Part shown: one piece after another, positions 34,781 through 43,495 of the stretch
How the letters are laid out: the number at the start of each line of letters is the position of its first letter
Position numbering within the stretch: position 1 is the stretch's first letter
Assembly: GCF_009498275.1 (NCBI RefSeq)
Contig: NZ_CP045643.1
Span: forward strand, 3,844,001-3,908,000
Reading direction: 5' to 3'
DNA length: 64,000 bases
Origin: Streptomyces fagopyri
Lineage (GTDB): Bacteria > Actinomycetota > Actinomycetes > Streptomycetales > Streptomycetaceae
Made by a program: the position numbers and the translations under genes
Notes under the pieces: model-generated
What the model was told of the DNA's origin: nothing
Seen by the model: the letters and a program-made list of their open reading frames with translations, nothing else
Databases searched by the model: none

Positions 34781-36925
34781 GTGAAGACCCTGCTCATCGA
34801 CAATGACGACTCGAACACGTACCACCTGTTCCGGCTGATCGCCGAGGTCAACGGCGAGGAGCCGGTGGTGATCCCCCATGACGCCCCGGCCGGCGGAATT
34901 CCGGATCCCGCCACGTTCGACAATGTCGTCGTGTCACCCGGCCCGGGACATCCCGCGGCGCCCCGTGACTTCGGGATCAGCGCCAGGGTGCTCGCCGAGG
35001 CCACCGTCCCTGTGCTCGGCGTCTGCCTCGGCCACCAGGGCATCGCGCCGGGCGAGTGGGACCGGTCGGCGGCCGCCCCGGCACCCCGGCAGGGTCGTCT
35101 CTCCACGGTCCGGCACGACGAACGGGACCTGTTCCAGGGCCTGCCGCAGCAGTTCACCGCGGTCCGCCACCACTCGCTGTCCGTGCGCGAGCCGCTGCCC
35201 GCGGCCCTGGAGGCCACCGCCTGGTCGGAGGACGGCGTCCTGATGGGGCTGCGGCACCGCGGCCGGCCCCTGTGGGGCGTGCAGTTCCACCCGGAATCCG
35301 TGCTCACCGAGTACGGATTCCGGATGCTCGTGAACTTCCGCGACCTCACGGCGGAACGCGCCCGCAGGCCGCGTACGAGGAACACCGCGGTCCCCCCGGC
35401 CGCGGCGGCGTCTCCCGTGCGGACCGTGCGGCCCGCCCACCGTCTGCACACCCGCCGGGTCGCCGCCGCGGTCGACGCGGAGGCCGCCTTCACGCGGATG
35501 TACGCCGCCTCGCCGCGGGCCTTCTGGCTGGACAGCTCCCGGACCGGGGCGGACCGGGCCCGGTTCTCGTTCCTCGGCGACGACGCCGGTCCGCTCGCCG
35601 AGTTCGTGCGCTACGACGTCACGAGCGGATACTGCGAGATCGAACGGGCCGGGCGGCCCCCGCGCAAGGTCCGGGCGAGCGTCTTCGACTATCTCAAGCG
35701 GCAGTTGGCCGGCCGTGCTGTGGACTCCACCGGGCTGCCCTTCGACTTCACCGGCGGATACGTCGGCTACTTCGGCTACGAGGTGAAGGCCGACTGCGGC
35801 TCCCCCAACCGGCACCGGTCCGCGACCCCCGACGCCTGCTGGCTGTTCGCCGACCGGCTGATCGCGGTGGACCACCAGGAGGGATTCACCTACGCCGTCG
35901 CCCTGGCCGAGGACACCCCGGCGGCCTCCCGCGAGGCCGCCGACTGGCTCGACGGGGCCCTGGAACAGCTGAGCTTCGTCCGCGCGGGGGGTGCGGGGGG
36001 TGCGGGGGGTGCGGACCCTGTGGCGCTGCCCGGACCCGTACCGGCGGGGCCCTGCCTCGACCCCGCCGGACCCCGGCTCGTGCGCGACCGGGAGACCGAC
36101 TTCACCGGCGTCGAGGCGTGCCGGCGGGAACCGCGGGCGGGCGACGGACACGAGATCCGTCCGGCGAACGCCGCCCGGCTGCCCACTCCGTACGGTCCGT
36201 ACCACCCGTACGACCCGTACGACCCGTACGACCCGTACGACCCGTACGACTTCTACCGGGTCCTGCGCCGGATCGATCCGGCGCCGTACGGGGCCTTCCT
36301 CAGGTTCGGGGATCTCGATGTGGCCGGCTCCTCGCCCGAGCGGTTCCTGCGGGTCACCCGGGACGGCGAGGCCGAGGCCGGGCCCGTCAAGGGCTCGGCA
36401 CCGCGCGGCGCCGGACCCCTGGAGGACGCCCGTCCGCGGAACGCGCCGGCGTCGGACACCGAGGCGCGTGCCGAGAACCAGACGGCCGAGGGCGCGGACG
36501 CGGTGGACCGCGTGCGCGCCTGCTTCCCCGGCGGCTCGGCGACCGGTGCGCCGAAGCTCCGCACCCTGGAGATCACCGGCTCACTGGAGACCCGGGCGCG
36601 GGGGGTGTACTCCGGCGCCCTCGGCTATCTGGGGTGCGGCGGCGGCGCGGACCTCGCTCTCGCCGTCCGCACCGCCGTGCTGGTGGACGGGCGGACGCGT
36701 CTGGGGGCCGGGAGCGCGATCGCTCTCGACTCCGATCCGGCGGCCGCCCATGACGAGATGCTGCTGAAGACGGCGGCGCTCATGCGGGCCCCTCGGGAGC
36801 ACGGTCGGGACGGCCAGCACGGCGAACACGGTCAGCACGGCGAACTCGGCGAACACGGCGCAGACGCCGAGCACGGCCGACCCGGCGGACACGACGAACG
36901 CGACGAACGCGACGAACCCGGCTGA
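34781..36925 (+). CDS. PabA-PabB-type fused aminodeoxychorismate/anthranilate synthase, with a large internal deletion
   Basis: The N-terminal 190 residues are a glutamine amidotransferase with Cys82 (GVCLGHQG) and the WGVQFHPES His/Glu motif. The rest is a chorismate-binding domain as in PabAB proteins (SSPERFLRVTRDG, then FPGGSATGAPKLRTLEI and RGVYSGALGYLGCGGGADL). Between AEN at residue 566 and GADAVDRVRAC, only QTAE replaces about 50 residues that normally hold the IVDL.RND.GR and VHQLVS catalytic motifs. The LTN substrate motif is also altered (IRPANAARLP), a (PYD)n repeat interrupts residues 470-488, and the tail is His/Glu/Gly-rich. Ammonia release may be intact, but synthase activity is doubtful. 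Confidence 0.82.
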   Translation: MKTLLIDNDDSNTYHLFRLIAEVNGEEPVVIPHDAPAGGIPDPATFDNVVVSPGPGHPAAPRDFGISARVLAEATVPVLGVCLGHQGIAPGEWDRSAAAPAPRQGRLSTVRHDERDLFQGLPQQFTAVRHHSLSVREPLPAALEATAWSEDGVLMGLRHRGRPLWGVQFHPESVLTEYGFRMLVNFRDLTAERARRPRTRNTAVPPAAAASPVRTVRPAHRLHTRRVAAAVDAEAAFTRMYAASPRAFWLDSSRTGADRARFSFLGDDAGPLAEFVRYDVTSGYCEIERAGRPPRKVRASVFDYLKRQLAGRAVDSTGLPFDFTGGYVGYFGYEVKADCGSPNRHRSATPDACWLFADRLIAVDHQEGFTYAVALAEDTPAASREAADWLDGALEQLSFVRAGGAGGAGGADPVALPGPVPAGPCLDPAGPRLVRDRETDFTGVEACRREPRAGDGHEIRPANAARLPTPYGPYHPYDPYDPYDPYDPYDFYRVLRRIDPAPYGAFLRFGDLDVAGSSPERFLRVTRDGEAEAGPVKGSAPRGAGPLEDARPRNAPASDTEARAENQTAEGADAVDRVRACFPGGSATGAPKLRTLEITGSLETRARGVYSGALGYLGCGGGADLALAVRTAVLVDGRTRLGAGSAIALDSDPAAAHDEMLLKTAALMRAPREHGRDGQHGEHGQHGELGEHGADAEHGRPGGHDERDERDEPG

Positions 36926-37132
36926 CCCGACTGACCCGACTGACCCGGTCAGAGGGGGCCCACCCGGGCCGGGACACCACCGGCCGCTGCCCCCGACCCT
37001 GCCGCTGCCCCGCCCCCAGCGCGGCCCCCGGGCACGGCTCGGCACGGCACCGCACAGCACTGCACAGCACCGCACCGCACCGCACCGCACGGCGAGTCGC
37101 TCCACCCCGGAGAAGCGGTACCGGGCCACGGG
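36926..37132. repeat. Short simple repeats after the pabAB-type gene
   Basis: The stop region carries three TGACCCGAC-like units, continuing a run of GACGAACGC repeats inside the gene. Positions 37044-37092 hold a microsatellite of CGCAC/CACAGCACC units. No gene is seen. The repeats suggest local replication slippage in the same region where the coding sequence has degenerated. Confidence 0.65.
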
Positions 37133-38548
37133 CTATCCGCCGGTGGAGGCCAACGCCGCGCACAGCGCCTCCAGTGCCCCGGACCACGCGTGGTCCGGTG
37201 GTGTCCCGTACCCCACCACCAGCGCGTCCGTCCGCCCGGCCGTCGAGTCCGGGTGGCGGTAGCGGTCCAGTCCGTGGACCGCGAGACCGTGCCAGGCCGC
37301 CGCCCGCAGCGCGGGCGGCTCCATGCCCGGCGGGAGCCGCAGCACCACGTGCAGACCCGCCGCGATCCCGGTCGCCCGGACCCCGGGGGTCCGCGCCGCG
37401 AGCTGTGCCACCAGCGCGTCCCGGCGACGGCGGTAGCGCAGGCGGGCCGCGCGGACATGCCGGTCGTACGCGCCCGAGGTCAGGAACTCCGCCAGTGTCA
37501 GCTGGTCCGGCACCCCGCACGACCAGTCCGTTTCGCCCTTCGCGGCGACCACCTCCGGCACGATCGACGGCGGCAGCACCAGCCAGCCCAGCCGCAGGCC
37601 CGGGGCCAGGGACTTGCTCGCCGTGCCCAGGTAGACCACGTGGTCGGGGTCGAGTCCCTGGAGCGCGCCGACCGGCTGGCGGTCGTAGCGGAACTCCCCG
37701 TCGTAGTCGTCCTCCAGGATCAGCCCGTCGCCACGCCGCGCCCAGTCCACCACCGCGGCCCGCCGTTCGGGGTGCAGCGGCAGCCCCATCGGGAACTGGT
37801 GCGCGGGGGTCATCAGCACCGCCCGTGCCCCCGCGAGGTCACCGGCCGTCAACTCCGCGGTGCGCGTGCCCAGTTCGTCGAAGCCGAGCGGCAGCGTCCG
37901 CAGGCCGGCGCGTTCCAGCAGATTCCAGTACGCGGCCGGCCCGTACGGCTCCACGGCCAGCGCCCGCGCTCCCCGGCCGTACAGCACCTGGCCGAGCAGC
38001 ATCAGCCCGTGCGCGAACCCGGAGCAGATCACGATGCGTTCCGGGTCGGCGTGGACTCCGCGGGCCCGGGCCAGATAGCTCGCCAGGGCGGTGCGCAGTT
38101 CCACCCGGCCCCGCGGGTCGCCGTAGCCGAGGGCGTCGTACGGGGCCGTCGTCAGGGCCCGGCGGGAGGCCTTCAGCCAGGCCGCGCGGGGGAAGAAGGA
38201 CAGGTCCGGGGTACCGGGCATCAGGTCGTACGCCGGCCGGGCGCGGGCGCGGCTCGGTTCCGGGGCCGCCGACGGCGCGGGCACCGGACGTTCGGCGACG
38301 CTCGTGCCCGAGCCCTGCCGTGCGGTGAGCCAGCCCTCCGCCACCAGGTCGGTGTAGACGTCCGCGACCGTGTTGCGGGCGACGCCCAGGTCGGCGGCGA
38401 GGGAGCGGGAGGAGGGCAACCGGGTGCCGGGTGCCAGCCGGCCGCCCCGGACCGCCTCCCGCAGAGCGTCCGTCAGACCCTTGCGGACACCGGTTCCGGT
38501 CGGCTCGACGTGGAGGTCGATTCCGAAAGTGGCCCAAGATTCCACCAT
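37133..38548 (-). CDS. MocR/PdxR-family transcriptional regulator (GntR HTH plus aminotransferase-like domain)
   Basis: The 471-residue protein has a GntR winged helix (GTRLPSSRSLAADLGVARNT, VYTDLVAEGWL) joined by a linker to a fold-type I aminotransferase domain with the PLP-lysine motif LGTASKSLAPGLRLGW and LILEDDYDGEFRYD. Such regulators sense PLP or amino-acid-derived ligands and act on nearby genes. It is divergent from the AhpD-like gene across only 46 bases. ATGGTCC and ATGGTGG direct repeats lie over its own start, a likely binding site. Confidence 0.93.
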   Translation of the reverse strand: MVESWATFGIDLHVEPTGTGVRKGLTDALREAVRGGRLAPGTRLPSSRSLAADLGVARNTVADVYTDLVAEGWLTARQGSGTSVAERPVPAPSAAPEPSRARARPAYDLMPGTPDLSFFPRAAWLKASRRALTTAPYDALGYGDPRGRVELRTALASYLARARGVHADPERIVICSGFAHGLMLLGQVLYGRGARALAVEPYGPAAYWNLLERAGLRTLPLGFDELGTRTAELTAGDLAGARAVLMTPAHQFPMGLPLHPERRAAVVDWARRGDGLILEDDYDGEFRYDRQPVGALQGLDPDHVVYLGTASKSLAPGLRLGWLVLPPSIVPEVVAAKGETDWSCGVPDQLTLAEFLTSGAYDRHVRAARLRYRRRRDALVAQLAARTPGVRATGIAAGLHVVLRLPPGMEPPALRAAAWHGLAVHGLDRYRHPDSTAGRTDALVVGYGTPPDHAWSGALEALCAALASTGG

Positions 38549-38594
38549 GGAAATGGACCATACTCCTGGGCTGCCTGGTTCGTAGGGTCGAGAC

Positions 38595-39119
38595 ATGACG
38601 ACGAACGAAGCCTCCCCCGACACCGACGCCGGCACCACCGAGGAGTACGCGCCCGAGCACAGCCCCCGGCTGGCCTGGGCCAAGCTGGCCCCCGACGTCT
38701 ACAAGGCCATGGTCCGGCTCGACATGGCCGCCCAGCAGGGGCTCGACCCGAAGCTGGGCGAGCTGGTGCGGATCCGCGCCTCCCAGCTCAACCACTGCGC
38801 GTTCTGTCTCGACATGCACACCAAGGACGCGCTCGCCGCGGGTGAGAGCGTGGAGCGGATCGTGCAGCTCAGCGCGTGGGACGAGTCCCGGCACTTCTAC
38901 ACCGAGAAGGAGCTCGCGGCGATCGAGCTGACGGAGGCGGTCACCGTACTGACCGACGGCTTCGTGCCGGACGAGGTCTACGCGCGTGCCGCCCGGCACT
39001 TCGAGGAGGCCGAGCTGGCGCAGCTGATCGCCTCGATCACGGTGATCAACGCGTGGAACCGGTTCGGGGTGACCTGCCGGCTCGTGCCCGGCCACTACAC
39101 GCCCGGACAGTACAAGTGA
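38595..39119 (+). CDS. Carboxymuconolactone decarboxylase (AhpD-like) family protein
   Basis: The 174-residue all-helical product has the AhpD-like redox motif NHCAFCLDMHTKDA (CxxC plus His) near residue 75 and the family phrase LGELVRIRASQLNHC. Members reduce peroxides or disulfides, although many have no known substrate. It is divergently transcribed from a MocR regulator, which probably controls it, and followed by a strong hairpin. An -10-like CATACT lies at about 38559. Confidence 0.9.
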   Translation: MTTNEASPDTDAGTTEEYAPEHSPRLAWAKLAPDVYKAMVRLDMAAQQGLDPKLGELVRIRASQLNHCAFCLDMHTKDALAAGESVERIVQLSAWDESRHFYTEKELAAIELTEAVTVLTDGFVPDEVYARAARHFEEAELAQLIASITVINAWNRFGVTCRLVPGHYTPGQYK

Positions 39120-39213
39120 CGGCAGCGGCGGCGGCACCGGCGGCGGGCGGGTCCGTCGGCGGGCTCCCCCGCTGAGAGCGGGTGCCGCGGGAGCCCTCGA
39201 CGTGCCGTCCCGG

Positions 39214-39251
39214 CGGCTCCCCGCTCACCGAACCGGGTGAGCGGGGAGCCG
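39214..39251. terminator. Strong bidirectional hairpin
   Basis: CGGCTCCCCGCTCACC and GGTGAGCGGGGAGCCG form a 16-bp perfect stem around a short loop. It separates the convergent AhpD-like gene (stop 39119) and the betaine-binding lipoprotein gene (stop 39371), and flanking CGTGCCG/CGGCAC can extend the pairing. The rest of the 39120-39370 gap shows no gene. Confidence 0.85.
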
Positions 39252-39370
39252 TCCGGCACCCGTCGGGGCCGGACAGGAGCCGGACGGGCGGCGTACGAGC
39301 GACGGACGGGCGGCGACGACACATGGCGAGGCCGCCGCGGGAGTACGTCACCGCGCCGCGACGACCGGGG

Positions 39371-40327
39371 TCAGGACAGCCACGCCCGCCAGGTCGACGG
39401 GTGGCTGTCCACCCACTTCTTGGCCGCCTCCTGCGCCGACATCCTGTCGTTGGCGATCATCAGGGAGACCTCGTTCTGGTCCTCGGTGGTCCACTTGAAC
39501 TTCTTCAGGAAGGCGGCCGCCCTGCCGCCGTTCTTCGCGAAGTCCGTGTTGAGGTACTTCTGGAGCGGGGTGTGCGGATAGGCGCAGGCGACCTTCGCCG
39601 CGTCCGCGTCGCAGCCGTCCTTGTAGGCGGGCAGCCTCACCTCCGTCATCGGAACCTTCTCGAAGAGCCACTGCGGTGAGTACCAGTACGTGAGGAAGGG
39701 CTTCCTCTCCTTCGCGAACTGCTTCATCTGGGTGATCTGCGCGGCCTCCGAACCGGCGAACACCACCTGGTAGTTCAGCTTCAGGTTGCCGACCAGCGCC
39801 TTGTCGTTGGTGACGTACGACGGGGAGCCGTCCAGCAGCTGGCCCTTGCCGCCGCTCTCCGCGGTGCGCAGTCGGCCGGCGTACTTGTTCAGGTTCTTCC
39901 AGTCGGTGACGTCCGGGTGCTGCCGGGCGAAGTACGTGGGCACGTACCAGCCGATGTGCCCGGTGACCCCGAGCCCGCCGCCCGCGACGATCGTCTTCTT
40001 GTCCTCGACGTACCGCTTCTCCTGGTCGGGGTGGCCCCAGTCCTCCAGGATGGCGTCGACCCGGCCCTGGCTGAGCGCGTCCCACGCGGGGACCTCGTCG
40101 ACCTGGACGGTGTCGACGCGATAGCCGAGCTCGTGCTCCAGCAGGTACTGGGCGACCCCCACGTTGGCCTGCGCCCCGACCCAGGACTGCACGGACAGGG
40201 TCACCGTCCCGGCGCCCTGGGCGCCGGCGAAGGGCGAGGCCTGCTTGGTCATGTCGGCCGCGCCGCAGCCGGTCAGCAACAGCAGGGCGGACACACCGGC
40301 CGTCACCGACATCGTACGAAGTCGCAT
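39371..40327 (-). CDS. Glycine betaine/choline ABC transporter substrate-binding lipoprotein
   Basis: The 318-residue product has a lipoprotein signal (SALLLLTGCGAAD) and an OpuAC-type binding domain: LSVQSWVGAQANVGVAQYLL, DAILEDWGHPDQ, and Trp/Tyr residues (GHIGWYVPTYF, FLTYWYSPQW) suited to an aromatic cage for quaternary ammonium groups. It is the last gene of the choline operon, starting one base after the permease stop with GGGAG in the permease tail. It should capture choline or betaine outside the membrane. Confidence 0.92.
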   Translation of the reverse strand: MRLRTMSVTAGVSALLLLTGCGAADMTKQASPFAGAQGAGTVTLSVQSWVGAQANVGVAQYLLEHELGYRVDTVQVDEVPAWDALSQGRVDAILEDWGHPDQEKRYVEDKKTIVAGGGLGVTGHIGWYVPTYFARQHPDVTDWKNLNKYAGRLRTAESGGKGQLLDGSPSYVTNDKALVGNLKLNYQVVFAGSEAAQITQMKQFAKERKPFLTYWYSPQWLFEKVPMTEVRLPAYKDGCDADAAKVACAYPHTPLQKYLNTDFAKNGGRAAAFLKKFKWTTEDQNEVSLMIANDRMSAQEAAKKWVDSHPSTWRAWLS

Positions 40328-40328
40328 G

Positions 40329-42287
40329 TCACGCTCCCTTCTTCGTGGCCCGCCGGGTCGGCTGGGTCACCCGGTCGAGCATCAGGCCGAGGCAGACGAT
40401 CGCCGCTCCGGCCACCAGTCCGGTCGCCAGGTCGCCCTGCGCGAGGCCGAACACGACGTCGTAGCCGAGCGCGCCGCCGCCGACCAGGCCGCCGATGATG
40501 ACGACGGCGAGGACCAGCACGACCCCCTGGTTGACGGCGAGGAGCAGGGCCGGGCGGGCCAGCGGGAGCTGGACCTGGCGCAGCTGCTGGGCGCCGGTCG
40601 CGCCGAGCGAGCGGGCCGCCTCCAGCGCGGCGGGATCGACGGCGCGCAGGCCCTGGGTGGTGATGCGGACGACGGCGGGCAGGGCGTAGACGACGGCCGC
40701 GGCGACGGCGGGCGCCCGGCCGACGCCGAACAGCGCCACCACCGGGATGAGGTACACGAACTGCGGCATCGTCTGGAAGACGTCCAGGACGGGCCGCAGC
40801 AGCCGCTCGACGCGCTCGCTGCGCGCCGCCGCCACGCCGGTCGCGAAACCGAGGACGAGGGTCACGGCGACGGCCGCGAGCACCTGCGAGAGCGTGTCCA
40901 GGGAGGGCTTCCACACGCCCAGCACCCCGATCGCCGCCATCGCGAGGACCGCGGTGAGGGCGGTGCGCCAGGTGCCGATCAGCCAGGCGAGGGCGGCGAC
41001 GATCAGCAGGACAGACCACCAGGGCAGCGACTGGAAGCCGTCCCGGAGCGGGTCCAGGACCCAGGTGGTGAAGTGGCCGGCCCAGTCGGCGGTGCCGCCG
41101 AGGTGAGGGACCCCGGAGTAGAGGTGGTCGGTCATCCAGCCGACGACGCGGTTCACGGGCTCGGCGATGTGCACGGTCCAGGTGCCTGGCCAGTCGAGCC
41201 GGCCGGTGAGGCGTCCGGCGAGCGCCACGGCGACGGCCGCGGCGAGGGCGTACGCCCGGACCAGGGCGGTTCCCCCGGTGCGGGTGCCGAGCCGTTCGCC
41301 CGCGGCGCCGGTCACCCGGTCCAGGACGACCGCGAGCAGCACGATCGGGATGCCGGCGGCGAGCGCGGCGCCCACGTCGACGGAGGCGAGGGCCTGGTAG
41401 ACGCGGTCGCCGAGGCCGCCCGCGCCGATGACGGAGGCGATGACCGCCATCGACAGGGCCATCATGATCGTCTGGTTGAGGCCCAGCAGGAGTTCCTTGC
41501 GGGCCAGCGGGAGGCGGGCGGTCAGCAGCCGCTGGCGGGCCGTGGCGCCGAGCGAGGTGACGGCCTCCATGACACCGGTGTCGGCGTCGCGCAGGCCGAG
41601 CGCGGTGAGCCGGGCCATGGGCGGCGCCGCGTACACGACGGTGGCCAGGACGGCGGCGGGGACACCGATGCCGAAGACCAGGACGACGGGCAGCAGGTAG
41701 GCGAACGCCGGGAGCACCTGCATGGTGTCGAGGACCGGGCGCAGCGCGCGGTAGGTGCGGTCGGAGAGCCCGGCGGCGAGGCCGAGCAGCGCGCCGAGGG
41801 CGACGGACGCGAGGACGGCGACCACCATGAGCGCGAGCGTCTGGAGGGTGGGCACCCACATGCCGAGCAGTCCGCAGGCGAGGAAGGCGGCGGTCGTTCC
41901 GAGCGCGAGCCGGATCCCGGCGGCCCGCCAGGCGACGAGCCCCGCGGCCACCGTGACGCCGGCCCAGCCCGCGGCGAGCAGCACCAGGTAGACGGCGCGC
42001 ACGCAGAGGACGACGGCGTTGCTGACGTAGCCGAAGAAGTAGAGGAACAGCGGGTGGCTGTCCCGGTTGTCGATGATCCAGTCGCTGGTTCTGCCGAGCG
42101 GCCCGGCGAGGTCGACGGTGAGCGCGTGCGGCCAGGTGCCGCCGGCCCAGCGGGAGTCGAGCACCGGGACGAGGACGGCCGCGGCGACGGCGAGGAGCAG
42201 GATCTTGGCCAGGGCACGGTGCCGGGTGGCGCTCCTGAGCAGGGCGGAGACGCCGGTGTGTCCGACGGTCGCGGTGACTGCGGCCAT
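40329..42287 (-). CDS. Two-domain glycine betaine/choline ABC transporter permease
   Basis: The 652-residue protein contains two complete OpuAB-type permease domains in tandem. Each has an EAA-type loop: EAVTSLGATARQRLLTARLP in the first half and EAARSLGATGAQQLRQVQLP in the second, so one chain can supply both membrane halves of the importer. Similar DxxQxxPxFxYLxPVV segments (MQVLPAFAYLLPVVLVF and FQTMPQFVYLIPVVALF) confirm internal duplication. The start shares a base with the ATPase stop, and the lipoprotein gene follows after one base. Confidence 0.93.
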   Translation of the reverse strand: MAAVTATVGHTGVSALLRSATRHRALAKILLLAVAAAVLVPVLDSRWAGGTWPHALTVDLAGPLGRTSDWIIDNRDSHPLFLYFFGYVSNAVVLCVRAVYLVLLAAGWAGVTVAAGLVAWRAAGIRLALGTTAAFLACGLLGMWVPTLQTLALMVVAVLASVALGALLGLAAGLSDRTYRALRPVLDTMQVLPAFAYLLPVVLVFGIGVPAAVLATVVYAAPPMARLTALGLRDADTGVMEAVTSLGATARQRLLTARLPLARKELLLGLNQTIMMALSMAVIASVIGAGGLGDRVYQALASVDVGAALAAGIPIVLLAVVLDRVTGAAGERLGTRTGGTALVRAYALAAAVAVALAGRLTGRLDWPGTWTVHIAEPVNRVVGWMTDHLYSGVPHLGGTADWAGHFTTWVLDPLRDGFQSLPWWSVLLIVAALAWLIGTWRTALTAVLAMAAIGVLGVWKPSLDTLSQVLAAVAVTLVLGFATGVAAARSERVERLLRPVLDVFQTMPQFVYLIPVVALFGVGRAPAVAAAVVYALPAVVRITTQGLRAVDPAALEAARSLGATGAQQLRQVQLPLARPALLLAVNQGVVLVLAVVIIGGLVGGGALGYDVVFGLAQGDLATGLVAGAAIVCLGLMLDRVTQPTRRATKKGA

Positions 42288-43495
42288 CAGGCCACCTCCT
42301 CACCGCGGGCCGTGGCGTCCGTACCGGCCACCACCCCGAGCAGTGCGGCCGAGTCCACGACGCCGAGGCAGCGCCCCTTCTCCATGACGCGTGCGGGGTC
42401 GCCGGAGCGGGCCACCGCTTCGATGGCCTGGGAGACGGTCGTCTCCGGTGCCACCGCCGGGCCGCGCGCGGCCTCGTCCGCGGACGCGGCGCGCATCGCG
42501 GTACGCACCGTCATGACCTGCTCGCGCGGCACGTCCCGGACGAACTCGCGGACGTAGTCGTCGGCGGGCGAGCCGACGATCTCCTCGGGCGTGCCGAGCT
42601 GGACGATGCGGCCGTCGCGCATCAGGGCGATGCGGTCGCCCAGGCGCAGGGCCTCGTTCAGGTCGTGGGTGATGAAGACCATGGTGCGGCCCTCGTCGTG
42701 GTGGAGGCGGACGACCTCCTCCTGCATGTCGCGCCGGATGAGCGGGTCGAGCGCGCTGAACGGCTCGTCGAAGAGCAGCACTTCGGGGTCGACGGCGAGG
42801 GCCCGCGCGAGCCCGACGCGCTGCTGCTGGCCGCCGGAGAGCTGACCCGGCTTCCGGTGCTCCATGCCTTCGAGGCCGACCTTGGCGACGACCGCGGCGG
42901 CCCGCTCGCGGCGCTCCGTCTTGCCGACGCCCTGGATCTCCAGGCCGTAGGCGACGTTGTCGAGGACCGAGCGGTGGGGGAGCAGGCCGAAGTGCTGGAA
43001 GACCATCGCGGCGCGGTGGCGGCGCAGTTCGCGCAGCCGGGCCCGGTCCATGGCGCGTACGTCCTCGCCGTCGATGGCGATCGTGCCCGCGGTCGGCTCG
43101 ATGAGCCGGGTCAGACACCGTACGAGGGTGGACTTGCCCGAGCCGGACAGGCCCATGACGACGAAGACCTCGCCCTTGCGCACGTCGAAGCCGACGTCCC
43201 GGACGGCGGCGGTGCAGCCGGTGCGGGAGCGGAGTTCGGCGGGCGTGAGGGCGGCCAGCCCGGGGTCGGCGGGGACCCGCTCGGGCCTGGGTCCGAAGAC
43301 CTTCCACAGCCCGTCCACGGAGAAGACGGGCCCATCGGAGCCGTGCGCGGTCCCGGCGCCACCGGACTCGCCGACGCCACTGACACTGCCGGCGTTACTG
43401 GCACTACCGGCACCACTGGCACTACCGGCACCACTGGCACTACTGGCACCACTGGCACTACTGGCGCTACTGGCGCTACTGGCGCTGGTACTCAT
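42287..43495 (-). CDS. Glycine betaine/choline ABC transporter ATP-binding protein
   Basis: The 402-residue ATPase has Walker A ([14 protein letters not shown]), the signature [15 protein letters not shown], Walker B ([11 protein letters not shown]) and the H-loop ([12 protein letters not shown]). A CBS-like C-terminal segment follows ([20 protein letters not shown]), as in OpuAA proteins that respond to ionic strength. The first 50 residues are a Ser/Ala/Gly low-complexity extension made by 9-bp and 18-bp repeats at 43378-43492. The start overlaps the choline dehydrogenase stop (TGATG). Confidence 0.93.
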   Translation of the reverse strand: MSTSASSASSASSASGASSASGAGSASGAGSASNAGSVSGVGESGGAGTAHGSDGPVFSVDGLWKVFGPRPERVPADPGLAALTPAELRSRTGCTAAVRDVGFDVRKGEVFVVMGLSGSGKSTLVRCLTRLIEPTAGTIAIDGEDVRAMDRARLRELRRHRAAMVFQHFGLLPHRSVLDNVAYGLEIQGVGKTERRERAAAVVAKVGLEGMEHRKPGQLSGGQQQRVGLARALAVDPEVLLFDEPFSALDPLIRRDMQEEVVRLHHDEGRTMVFITHDLNEALRLGDRIALMRDGRIVQLGTPEEIVGSPADDYVREFVRDVPREQVMTVRTAMRAASADEAARGPAVAPETTVSQAIEAVARSGDPARVMEKGRCLGVVDSAALLGVVAGTDATARGEEVA

